A stretch of 36,721 nucleotides of DNA from a virus, in the IMG/VR virus record IMGVR_UViG_3300017605_000293, positions 1 to 36,721 of that record. One strand, written 5' to 3'. Under the pieces are notes generated by a model. That model ran no database searches and was not told the origin of the DNA. It saw nothing but the letters and a program-made list of their open reading frames with translations. Shown piece after piece: positions 14,038 to 22,453 of this stretch; position 1 is the first letter of the stretch; each line of letters opens with the position of its first letter. Position numbers and translations under genes: made by a program.

Positions 14038-16803
14038 ATGGCAGGCGAAGCGGCCCTGGGGCGCGCAGTACTCGAGCTCTCAACCGACGGAAAGCAACTC
14101 GACGCCGGCCTGGCCGACGTTCCGAAAAAGGTTCAAAAGGTCGGCGAGTCGGTCAAGGGTCTATCCGGATCGCTCGGCCAGGTGAACGGGCTCCTCGAGA
14201 CGTTCGGCGTCGGACTCTCGATCGGCGCCGTCGTCGCGTTCGGGAAGTCGGTTCTCGATCTCGCCGATAACATCGTCAAGGTTCACGACAAAACCGGCCT
14301 CGCGACCGACGACGTTCAACGGCTCCAGTACATCGCGGAGCAATCCGGCAACTCGATCGACGATCTCAGCGGCGCGATCTCGAAACTACAGGTACGGCTC
14401 GCCGACGGGAAAGCGAAAGCCGGGATCGAGGCCCTGGGCCTCAACTTCAAAAAGATCCGCGAGGAGTCGCCGTACGACGCTCTATCCGACGTCGCGGAGG
14501 CGATCGGCAAGATCGAGAACCCGACGCTCCGCGCGCAACGCGCCGTCGAGGTGTTCGGCAAGGCCGGAACGGAAATCCTCCCGACGCTCGTCTCGAATTT
14601 CAAAGAGCTCGGCGCCGCGGCGCCCGTGATGAGCGAGGAAACCGTCCAGGCCCTCGACGCCGCCGGCGACGCGATCGGCCGGTTCGGATCGACGCTCAAG
14701 GTATGGGCCGCGGAGTCGTACAACTACGCGCGCGGATTTTTCGACAAGCTCGTCGCCGAAACCTATCGCATGGTTCAACGGCTGTACGAGAACGCCGCCG
14801 GCCTGGCCGCGCTCGCGGCGAAGCTCCCCGGCGCGAGCAAGCTCGGGATCGATCAGAAGCTCGTCGACGGGCTCAAGGAATCGGCGATCTGGTACGGCAA
14901 CGTCGCAAAGGCGATGGATACGACGACGGTCGCGGCGACGAAAAACAAGCCGGCGATCGCGGCGCTCCCGCCGGTTCACGAGAAGCTAAGCGCGGAAGCG
15001 AAAAAGGCCGCGGAGGCGCTCCAATCGCTCACTGACAAATTGAGCGGCGCCGACACGGCGAAACAGGTCGCGCTCCTCGATACCGCGCTCCGGGCCCTCG
15101 AGAAAACCGGGAAGCTCACCGGCGCGCAAATGAAGGCGATCGGCGACGCGGCGAAATCGCTCCGCGACGAGGGCGCGATCCTAACGCCGCGCCTGGCGGA
15201 GCTCGCGCGCATTCAGGATCTCGTCGCGATGGCGACGAAAAACGCCGCGGCCGCCGCGAAGGAACAGGAGGACGCGTACAAGCGATCGAACGCGGCCGCC
15301 GGCGTGTATATCGCGAACCTCCCGACGGCGATCTTCAAGACGCGATCGTTCGCCGGCGCCGTCGCTCAGGTGTCCGCGGAGGCGGCGACGTACCAGGGCA
15401 ACCTGGCAAACTCGAGGCGCGCGACCGTCGATTGGGGCGCCGCGCTCGAGAACGTTTCTCGCATCCTGGCGCAAGGGTTCACCGGCGGCGGGATCATGGG
15501 CGCCGCGATCTCCGCGCTCTCGTCGATCTCGAAAGCGATCGACGTCGCGGCCGCGTCGACAAAGCAATGGGGCAACTCCGCCGGCGTCGCGGCGCCTCTG
15601 TTCTCGAGCACGGCGACGGGCGCGCAAAAGGCCGCGGCCGCGGTCGCGACGGGCGCGACGATCGCGTCGGGCGCGATGGAGGTGTGGAGCGCCACGAGCG
15701 AGAAAACGGGAAAGGCCGTCGGCGCCCTACACGGCGCCGTCGCCGGCGCGAAAGCCGGCGCCGCGTTCGGGCCCTACGGCGTCGCGATCGGCGCCGTCGC
15801 CGGCGCGCTCGTCGGCCTGATCCGGAACCTCAACGCCGGCCGCGATGCCGTCGTCAAATTCGCGAATTCATTCGACACGGCGGCCGCGGGTTCCGGATTC
15901 GACGAGCTCCACGCGAAGCTCCTCAAGGTCGCCGGCGGCGAGCAGCTATGGATCGATCTCACTCAAAAAGTCGCGAAGGGCGACACGAAAGCGGCCGCGA
16001 AAGCGATCGAGGCGATCAACGCGGCGCTCGCCGATCAGGACAATTGGTTACAGCGGCTCCCCGGCGTGCTCGAGAAGTACGGGATCGCCTGGGAGCAGGC
16101 CGGCCAGGCCGTCAACCAGGCGCGCCTCGACGAAGTAGCGAAGCAACTGATCCAAGACTTCGCCGATCTCTCGAGGGCCGGCGTCGACGTCGACGTCATC
16201 ACGACGAAGATGAGCGACTCCGTAAACGCCTACATACAGGACGCGATCCGCACCGGCACGGAGATCCCGCCGGCTATGCGGCCGCTCCTGCAAAAAATGA
16301 TCGAGCTCGGCACGCTCACCGACGCGAACGGAAACAAGATCACCGATCTCGAGGGCAGCGGGATCACGTTCGCGCAAACCATGACGGAGGGGTTCCAGTC
16401 CGTCGTCGCGGCGATCAAGGAATTGACGAAGGCGCTCGGCGGCGTCGGCGATGCCGTGAACAAACTTCCGAACGAGAAAACGATCGAGTTCAGGGGAAAG
16501 AAAACCGGCGACTGGCCGACGGGCCGCGAGGGCGACGGCGAGGGCGGCGACAGCGGCGAACCGCCGGCCGTCCCAATGGCGAAGGGCGGATCCGGCCGCG
16601 TGCTCCGGCCGACGCTGTTTTTCTCGAGGGGTAATGAGGACTTCGCATTCTCCGGCGAGGGAAAGCAATTCGGCCTGGGCGCGCTCGCCTCGAGGCCGAT
16701 CGTGATCGAGAACACGACGACGCTCGACGGGCGCGTCGTCGCGCGCAATCAGGCGCGCCACATTCCGAACGAGCTCGCGCGCGTCGGCGTGAGGAGTCGA
16801 TAA
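14038..16803 (+). CDS. Tape measure protein
   Basis: This 921-residue protein sets tail length and occupies the tube lumen. It begins GEAALGRAVLELSTDGKQLDAGLADVPKKVQKVGES, a typical opening with an ALELS-like strand and an amphipathic coil. Long helical stretches follow (LQVRLADGKAKAGIEALGL, AEALQSLTDKLSGADTAKQVALLDTALRALEK). Residues about 561-598 are a Gly/Ala-rich hydrophobic stretch (GAKAGAAFGPYGVAIGAVAGALVG) of the kind thought to insert in or contact the host membrane. The C-terminus (MAKGGSGRVLRPTLFFSRGNEDFAFSGEGKQ) resembles the conserved C-terminal cap of this family. Using about 1.5 angstrom per residue, a tail of roughly 130-140 nm would be expected. Confidence 0.9.
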   Translation: MAGEAALGRAVLELSTDGKQLDAGLADVPKKVQKVGESVKGLSGSLGQVNGLLETFGVGLSIGAVVAFGKSVLDLADNIVKVHDKTGLATDDVQRLQYIAEQSGNSIDDLSGAISKLQVRLADGKAKAGIEALGLNFKKIREESPYDALSDVAEAIGKIENPTLRAQRAVEVFGKAGTEILPTLVSNFKELGAAAPVMSEETVQALDAAGDAIGRFGSTLKVWAAESYNYARGFFDKLVAETYRMVQRLYENAAGLAALAAKLPGASKLGIDQKLVDGLKESAIWYGNVAKAMDTTTVAATKNKPAIAALPPVHEKLSAEAKKAAEALQSLTDKLSGADTAKQVALLDTALRALEKTGKLTGAQMKAIGDAAKSLRDEGAILTPRLAELARIQDLVAMATKNAAAAAKEQEDAYKRSNAAAGVYIANLPTAIFKTRSFAGAVAQVSAEAATYQGNLANSRRATVDWGAALENVSRILAQGFTGGGIMGAAISALSSISKAIDVAAASTKQWGNSAGVAAPLFSSTATGAQKAAAAVATGATIASGAMEVWSATSEKTGKAVGALHGAVAGAKAGAAFGPYGVAIGAVAGALVGLIRNLNAGRDAVVKFANSFDTAAAGSGFDELHAKLLKVAGGEQLWIDLTQKVAKGDTKAAAKAIEAINAALADQDNWLQRLPGVLEKYGIAWEQAGQAVNQARLDEVAKQLIQDFADLSRAGVDVDVITTKMSDSVNAYIQDAIRTGTEIPPAMRPLLQKMIELGTLTDANGNKITDLEGSGITFAQTMTEGFQSVVAAIKELTKALGGVGDAVNKLPNEKTIEFRGKKTGDWPTGREGDGEGGDSGEPPAVPMAKGGSGRVLRPTLFFSRGNEDFAFSGEGKQFGLGALASRPIVIENTTTLDGRVVARNQARHIPNELARVGVRSR

Positions 16804-16804
16804 C

Positions 16805-19800
16805 ATGCCCACACCGCGCGCGGGAACCGTCGGCGTCATCATCAACGGCACCGACTCAGGTACCAGGCTCAACGCGACGTACGCGTGGTACGACGCCGCG
16901 AACGCTGATCTCTCGCCGGATGCGATCGCGGGGCCTCCGCCGATCCCGGCCATCGGCGGCCCTGGCGACGGCCCGAACCTCCTCGAGTGGCGCGAGTCGG
17001 GAATGCCGTTCGGTTCGGAGCAATCAAAGATCTCGTACAGCGGAACGATCCCGCCGGGAATGTACCTCGTTCAAAAAGAGGTACGCGAGGAGGATCCGCC
17101 CGGCTGGAATCCCTGGCCTGTCGGCGTCCTGGCGGAGTGGGGATGGGCCGGCGTTCCGACGACGCCGGGCGTCTACAACGTCACCGTCAACGCGTCATCG
17201 CATTCGGGATCCGCCGGCTACCCGGGCGGCGATTTCACGTGGACGATTAGCCTCGCCGGCGGCTGTCCGCTGATCACGATCGAACCCGACACGATCGATC
17301 TCGAGTTCGTCGGGCAACCGATCGATCTGACGTTCACGGCGGAGGACGGCGTCGCGCCGTACGTGTGGGACGTCGCGTTCGGGGAGCTCCCCGACGGGCT
17401 CGCGCTCTCGAGCGGCGGCGAGCTCACGGGCGCGCCGACGACGGCCGGCGACTATGAATTCACGATCCGCGCGACCGATGACAACGGCTGTGCAGGCGCG
17501 CGCGTGTATTCGCTCTCGATCGTCGAGCCTGATCCGATCGTCGTGCATCCGGACGATCCGACGCTCGCGCCTGGCGCCCGCGGCTGGCTCTATCTGCAAC
17601 TGTTCACGGCGACGGGCGGCGTCGGCGAACCGTACGTATTCACGATCACCGACGAGAGCGACGACACCGGCCTCCCGCCGGGCCTCACGCTCTCGCCTGG
17701 CGGCGTCCTGGCGGGCCTCCCGCAATTCGCCGGCCTGTTCGTGTTCACCGTGCGCGCGACCGACGTCGCCGACAATTTCGGCGAGCGGGAATACACGCTG
17801 CAGATCACCGGCCTCCGGATCGAGATCAGCGACGGCGGCCCGGGCGAACCGATGATCGATCGAACGATCGACGTGTCGGCCGGCGACGTCGAGCTCACGC
17901 TCAATCGCCAGGCGTCGGCGACGCTCGAGCTCGGCGACGTCGACATTCCCGCTCGAGGTGTGGACGTCCTGATCTATCGGCGCGACGGGATCACGCCGAT
18001 GTTCGGCGGCGTCGGCCTCGTGCGGCGCGTCTCCGGCATCGTGCCGCAGAACCCCGGCAACAAGATCGATCTCGATTGCGTCGACTACTCGATTTACTTT
18101 GACGATGCCGTCGTCACGCTCGTATACACGACGACGCAAGATCTCGAGGACGTGATCACGGCGATCGTCGATCAGGCGCTCGCCGTCTACGGGATCACGT
18201 ACACGCCGACGGCCACGGGGAAAACGGTTCCGCCGATCGAGTGGCGCGAGATCACCGTGACCGACGCGTTCAAGCGGATCACCGACGGAACGGGCGTCGT
18301 CTTTCGCGTGCTCCCGCTCAAGGATCTCGACGTGTTCACGCCGCTCGACGACGCGGCGCCCGTCACGATCACCGACGCGGAGATCAACGCGTTCGATCTC
18401 GAGTGGAAGGATCCGCCGAACCTCCCGCGAAACACGGTCGATCTCCTGTGCGGCCCGAACGGCAACGGGATCGCCGATCAGCATTGGGAGGTCGACTCCG
18501 GCGAGGTGTCCTGGGAAGTCGACATCCAGGCCGTTCTCGGCAACGCGGAACCCGCGCACCGGGCGAACGCCTATTTCTCTCCCGTCGACGCGACTAACTT
18601 TTCGGCCGGCGATACCGTCGGCGTCGGGAGCTCGACGTACACGTTCCGCGCGTCGCTCGTCGGCGACGTCGCCGGCGAGGTGCTGATCGGCGCGACCGTC
18701 GAGGACTCGATCGGAAACCTCAACGCGGCGATCAACCTGGCCGGCGGAGGCAACTACGCGCCCTCGACGCCGGCGAATGCCGACTGCTCGAGCTATCTCC
18801 GCGCGCCCGATATCCTCGAGGCCGACGCGCTCACCGTCGGCGCCGCCGGCAATGCGATCGCCGTCACGAGCTCACACGAGGCCGTCGCGTTCTGGTACGG
18901 CGAGGGCTCGATCCCGCGCTCGACGCTGCAACTCGGATCCGACGCGACCGGCGTCGCCGGCTGGACGCAGGGATACGTGCTCGAGGATGGCGCCGTCGCG
19001 CGGACGATCAGCACGCCGGCCGACGGCAACGGCTATTACTTTTGGGACGTCACCGACGGCCGCGGAACGATCTCTGTCGGCATGGGGGCGGCGCCGCTCG
19101 AGGGAACCGATCTCGAGCTCAAGTATCTCGCCGTGTTTCCGTTCCACGCGATCGCGCCGCCCGGAGGCGGCTCGCCGCCGATCGTGTTCCGCGAGAACCA
19201 TCCGGAGATCGTCAGCTACGCCGACGGGATCGCGCTCGCGACTCAGATCCTCGCGCGCGAGAGCGCCGATCGCCGCGAGCTCGAGGCGACGACCGACGTC
19301 GAGGGATTCCTGCCCGGCCAGGCGCTCACCGTCGATACGACGTTCCGCGGCGGGATCGATGCCGTGTTTCTCGTCGCGACCGTGCGCGCGCATATCGTGA
19401 ACGCGGAACTATGGGAGTACTCGCTCACGAATCAGCAAACCGACGAGTACGCCGGCTCGTACGTCGAGCAATGGAAGGCGCTCACGTCGGGCGGCTCGAG
19501 CTCCTCGAGCGCCGCGTCGGGAACGCTCGTCGACGGCGGCGCGAGCGCGAGCGGCGACGTCTACACCGACGGCCGGAACGCGTTCCGCGCCGATCAGTCC
19601 ATGGGCGCTCACAAGCTCCGGTTCGTCGAGGATCCGACCGATGCACAGGACGCGGCGACGAAGGCATACGCCGACGCCGGCGACGCGGCCGCCCTGGCCT
19701 CCGCGCTCGCCGCGGCCGTGCTCGTCGACGGCTCGAATGATTTCACGGCGGATCAATCGATGGGCGGAAACAAGCTCACCGATCTCGACACGCCGACGAG

Positions 19801-20986
19801 CGCCGACGACGCGGCGACGAAGGCATACGTCGACGCGAGCGCCGGCGGAGGTTCCGGCGATCACGGGTTTTTCGCGATGGGCGGCGGATTGTACTCACTC
19901 GCCGCGGGCCCGATCATCCTCCGGCCGACGGGAACGACGCTCACGTTCATCGTCGGGATCGGGTTCGTCAGCACCGGCGATGCGACCGTATACGCGAACG
20001 TGCAGCTTACCGATTGCGATCTCGCCGACGCGCGCGCCGTGATCAATAACTCGCTCGTGTCATTCGGCGGGCAGCATCTATTCGGCCTCGTTCACATAAC
20101 CGGACTTACCGCGGGGAAAGACTACGTCGCGACGCTCCAGTACTCCTCGAGGCGTGCGGCCGCGGCGATCGGCGGCGGCCCTGGGCCCGGGCAACCGTTC
20201 CTAGTCGCGCTCGATTTCATCACGGCGATCGTCGCGGCGTCGCTCGAGACGGCGCAGGCGTCGAGCTCCGGAACGTTCGTCGATCTCGCGACCGCGGGCC
20301 CGTCCGTGACGATCACGCTCGCGAGCGATGGCCTGATCGCCGTGATCGCCGGCGACTCCGAAAACCGCGTCCAGACGGGAACGAGCAACCTCGGGATCGA
20401 CGTGTCGGGCGCGACGACGCTCGCGGCCGCGGCGTTCGTCCAAGAGTCGACGAACGGCGCGCAGAATTGCGTACTTCAGGGCGGGATCATGCTCGCGCGC
20501 CAGGCGAGCGGCTCGACGACGTTCAAGCTCCAGTACTCGAGCGACGGCGGGAGCAATACCCGGTACGCGCGATGGATCGCCGCCATGAAGGGCGTTTTCG
20601 GCGACACGCCGATTACGTTCGGCGTCTCGAAAGTCGAAACGGCGGAGACGACGAATTCGACGACGTACGTCGGGCTCACGACGGCCGACACGATCACGAT
20701 CACCACGGGTACCTCCGTGCTCGTCCTGTTCTCCGTCAACTTCCGCGGGAGCGGCGTTCTCGACGCGTCGGTCGCCGTCGACGTGAGCGGCGCGACGACA
20801 ATCGCGGCCGCGGATGGCACCTCGAATGCGAAGAACATCGGATCGACGACGCAAACCTGGCACGTCGGCCGCGGCGTGGTTCTCACCGTCAACGCCGGAT
20901 CGAATACGTTCAAACTGAAGTACAAAGTAAGCGCGAACACGGGTACGTTCCTGGGCCGCGTGTTCGTCGTGATCCCGCTCAACTGA
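16805..20986 (+). CDS. Large tail hub/fibre protein with Ig-like and collar repeats
   Basis: This 1393-residue protein follows the tape measure gene and seems to replace several separate tail-tip genes. Residues about 154-240 and 246-335 are two putative Ig domains of the bacterial He_PIG type (FTAEDGVAPYVWDVAFGELPDGLALS; TDESDDTGLPPGLTLSPGGVLAGLPQFAG). Residues about 340-880 resemble a baseplate-hub module (QASATLELGDVDIPARG, then TDAFKRITDGTGVVFRV), which would form the tube-closing ring. Residues about 920-1015 hold two copies of the fibre motif (QSMGAHKLRFVEDPTDAQDAATKAYAD; QSMGGNKLTDLDTPTSADDAATKAYVD). The last 260 residues are two related beta-rich modules, each with a VDVSGATT(L/I)AAA core, probably the receptor-binding tip. 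Confidence 0.75.
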   Translation: MPTPRAGTVGVIINGTDSGTRLNATYAWYDAANADLSPDAIAGPPPIPAIGGPGDGPNLLEWRESGMPFGSEQSKISYSGTIPPGMYLVQKEVREEDPPGWNPWPVGVLAEWGWAGVPTTPGVYNVTVNASSHSGSAGYPGGDFTWTISLAGGCPLITIEPDTIDLEFVGQPIDLTFTAEDGVAPYVWDVAFGELPDGLALSSGGELTGAPTTAGDYEFTIRATDDNGCAGARVYSLSIVEPDPIVVHPDDPTLAPGARGWLYLQLFTATGGVGEPYVFTITDESDDTGLPPGLTLSPGGVLAGLPQFAGLFVFTVRATDVADNFGEREYTLQITGLRIEISDGGPGEPMIDRTIDVSAGDVELTLNRQASATLELGDVDIPARGVDVLIYRRDGITPMFGGVGLVRRVSGIVPQNPGNKIDLDCVDYSIYFDDAVVTLVYTTTQDLEDVITAIVDQALAVYGITYTPTATGKTVPPIEWREITVTDAFKRITDGTGVVFRVLPLKDLDVFTPLDDAAPVTITDAEINAFDLEWKDPPNLPRNTVDLLCGPNGNGIADQHWEVDSGEVSWEVDIQAVLGNAEPAHRANAYFSPVDATNFSAGDTVGVGSSTYTFRASLVGDVAGEVLIGATVEDSIGNLNAAINLAGGGNYAPSTPANADCSSYLRAPDILEADALTVGAAGNAIAVTSSHEAVAFWYGEGSIPRSTLQLGSDATGVAGWTQGYVLEDGAVARTISTPADGNGYYFWDVTDGRGTISVGMGAAPLEGTDLELKYLAVFPFHAIAPPGGGSPPIVFRENHPEIVSYADGIALATQILARESADRRELEATTDVEGFLPGQALTVDTTFRGGIDAVFLVATVRAHIVNAELWEYSLTNQQTDEYAGSYVEQWKALTSGGSSSSSAASGTLVDGGASASGDVYTDGRNAFRADQSMGAHKLRFVEDPTDAQDAATKAYADAGDAAALASALAAAVLVDGSNDFTADQSMGGNKLTDLDTPTSADDAATKAYVDASAGGGSGDHGFFAMGGGLYSLAAGPIILRPTGTTLTFIVGIGFVSTGDATVYANVQLTDCDLADARAVINNSLVSFGGQHLFGLVHITGLTAGKDYVATLQYSSRRAAAAIGGGPGPGQPFLVALDFITAIVAASLETAQASSSGTFVDLATAGPSVTITLASDGLIAVIAGDSENRVQTGTSNLGIDVSGATTLAAAAFVQESTNGAQNCVLQGGIMLARQASGSTTFKLQYSSDGGSNTRYARWIAAMKGVFGDTPITFGVSKVETAETTNSTTYVGLTTADTITITTGTSVLVLFSVNFRGSGVLDASVAVDVSGATTIAAADGTSNAKNIGSTTQTWHVGRGVVLTVNAGSNTFKLKYKVSANTGTFLGRVFVVIPLN

Positions 20987-20993
20987 GCGGCCC

Positions 20994-20999
20994 TATAAT
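20994..20999 (+). promoter_or_regulatory. Candidate -10 element (TATAAT) before the lysis genes
   Basis: A perfect TATAAT stands in the 30-base gap between the hub/fibre stop and the ATG at 21017, in otherwise very GC-rich DNA. No recognisable -35 sequence lies 16-18 bases upstream. It may drive a separate transcript for holin and transglycosylase genes. Confidence 0.35.
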
Positions 21000-21016
21000 T
21001 CACGCGAGGGATCCGA

Positions 21017-21343
21017 ATGGGAATCGACGAAGCGGCAAAGATCGCGAACGTGCTCGGCGGCGTCAGCTTCGCGACGCTCCTCGTGATCGTGCTCGTCGGA
21101 AACAAGTTCCGGATCTGGCGATGGGGCCAGGATCTCGTCGAGCTCGAGGCGAGGTGTGCGGCCGACAAGGCCGACTATACCGAACGGATGGAAGCGGAGA
21201 ACCGGCTCCTCAACGAGCAGATCGTGTTCTGGCGCGACGTCGCGCTCCGGAACACGGGGATCCTCGAGACGCAAACGGAGCAACTGATGCACGTCGCGAC
21301 TCAGGTCGGCGCCGTCAATCGAAAGATCCTCGGGTCCAAGTGA
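21017..21343 (+). CDS. Single-span membrane protein, holin candidate
   Basis: This 108-residue protein has one hydrophobic segment near the N-terminus (VLGGVSFATLLVIVLVG, residues about 13-29), a tryptophan/arginine-rich boundary (NKFRIWRWGQ) and a long helical, coiled-coil-like C-terminus (LVELEARCAADKADYTERMEAENRLLNEQIVFWRDVALR). It lies between the tail fibre and the peptidoglycan-cleaving gene, so a holin or holin-partner role is reasonable. Short holins with one membrane span and a coiled tail exist, but so do unrelated tail-tip membrane proteins. The ribosome binding site GCGAGGGAT is moderate. Confidence 0.5.
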   Translation: MGIDEAAKIANVLGGVSFATLLVIVLVGNKFRIWRWGQDLVELEARCAADKADYTERMEAENRLLNEQIVFWRDVALRNTGILETQTEQLMHVATQVGAVNRKILGSK

Positions 21344-21344
21344 G

Positions 21345-21605
21345 ATGCCACCGTTCCCGCGGCTCGTGCCTGGGTTCGCGTACTACCTCGAGGACATTCC
21401 GCCGAAAGTGTGGGATGTCGGACACCCGAAGTACGGAAAACCCCGCGCGCTCGCCGGCCGGTACCTGGGCCCGCCGACGACGCCGGGCCGCCGCGACTGG
21501 CATATATTCGAGATCTACGTCGGCGTCGAGGACGCCGGCGCGATCATTCTCAACCGCCAGGATCTCGAGCAAATGACCGTAAAGAAATTGGTCGATGATC
21601 TATGA
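21345..21605 (+). CDS. Hypothetical 86-residue protein of the lysis region
   Basis: I do not recognise this family. The protein is compact, with aromatic-rich strands (RLVPGFAYYLEDIPPKVWDVG; RDWHIFEIYVGVEDAGAIILNRQDLEQM) and no membrane segment or signal peptide. The pattern is that of a small mixed alpha/beta or SH3-like fold, but this is a guess. It begins one base after the holin candidate's stop and overlaps the next gene by four bases (ATGA), so all three are co-translated. Confidence 0.5.
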   Translation: MPPFPRLVPGFAYYLEDIPPKVWDVGHPKYGKPRALAGRYLGPPTTPGRRDWHIFEIYVGVEDAGAIILNRQDLEQMTVKKLVDDL

Positions 21606-21841
21606 AATCGCTCCTACGCTGGCTCTGTGCGAGGTGTCCATTGCACGAAGATCGGGAACGCTGCGACGATCGTCGGAAGGTGTCACCGGAGGGCCGCGAG
21701 CGGTACGCGGAATTTTCTCGAGAGCGGGCCGACGTCGAGGAGCGGCTCCGGCTCGTCGACGTGCAGACGAAAGTGATCGAGCACGTCACGCGGCGCGAGG
21801 AGCTCGGCGCCGGCAACGGCGAACCGATCACGCATGGCTGA
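21602..21841 (+). CDS. Hypothetical 79-residue protein with cysteine pairs and a helix
   Basis: This is a small protein with an N-terminal cysteine cluster (WLCARCPLHEDRERCDD) that could bind zinc, followed by a charged helix (GRERYAEFSRERADVEERLRLVDVQTKVIEHVTRREE). It lacks a clear signal peptide, although the first residues (MKSLLRWLCARC) vaguely resemble a short lipoprotein leader with a lipobox-like cysteine; a spanin-like lipoprotein cannot be excluded. It overlaps both neighbours, the downstream transglycosylase by eight bases. Confidence 0.45.
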   Translation: MKSLLRWLCARCPLHEDRERCDDRRKVSPEGRERYAEFSRERADVEERLRLVDVQTKVIEHVTRREELGAGNGEPITHG

Positions 21842-22439
21842 TCCCGCGACCGTGATCAAGTTCTACGAATCGATCCGGACGGCGGCCGCCGTGCGGCGGC
21901 TCGATCCGTTTCTCCTGGCCGCGCTCGTCGAGCAGGAATCCGACGGCGAGCAGGACGCGTGGAACCCGGAACCGCGGTACCGCTATTTCTGGAACGTCCG
22001 CACGGGCGCGCCGTTTCGCCGCGTGAGCGATCTCGAGCTCGCGGCGAAGTTCCCGCCGAAAGACTTTCCGACGATCGCCGGCGATCCGGACAACGAATGG
22101 TGGGGTCAGCAGGCGTCGTGGGGCCTCACTCAGATCATGGGCGCCGTCGCGCGCGAGCACGGGTACAAGGGAAAGTACCTCCCGCGGCTCTGTTCGGATC
22201 CCGCGCTCAATCTCGATCTAGGCGCCGCGCACCTGGCCGCGCAGATCACGTGGGCCGCGACGCTCGCCGTCGGGCTCGAGGACGAACGCCAGGCCGCCTC
22301 GACGCGCGCCGGCCTGGCCGCCTACAATGGCGGCCGCACCGGGAACGCGCCGACGGGCCCGCTCCGCAATCGCGAGTACGCCGACGAGGTGCTCGCCAGG
22401 TTCCGCCGGCTCCGCGAATTCTGGACGTCGCAACCCTAA
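21834..22439 (+). CDS. Lytic transglycosylase (SLT-type)
   Basis: This 201-residue enzyme is expected to cleave the glycan strands of peptidoglycan between MurNAc and GlcNAc. The fold signature is present: RRLDPFLLAALVEQESDG with the catalytic glutamate at E35 (ES pair), then QQASWGLTQIMGAVARE, the GLxQIM motif, and AAYNGG near the C-terminus. Two inserts (residues about 45-80) are larger than in the minimal domain. It has no signal peptide, so release through a holin is likely if it is the lysis enzyme; alternatively it could be a virion wall-penetrating enzyme, as it precedes receptor-binding genes. Confidence 0.85.
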   Translation: MADPATVIKFYESIRTAAAVRRLDPFLLAALVEQESDGEQDAWNPEPRYRYFWNVRTGAPFRRVSDLELAAKFPPKDFPTIAGDPDNEWWGQQASWGLTQIMGAVAREHGYKGKYLPRLCSDPALNLDLGAAHLAAQITWAATLAVGLEDERQAASTRAGLAAYNGGRTGNAPTGPLRNREYADEVLARFRRLREFWTSQP

Positions 22440-22453
22440 CAAGGCGGGAGCTC

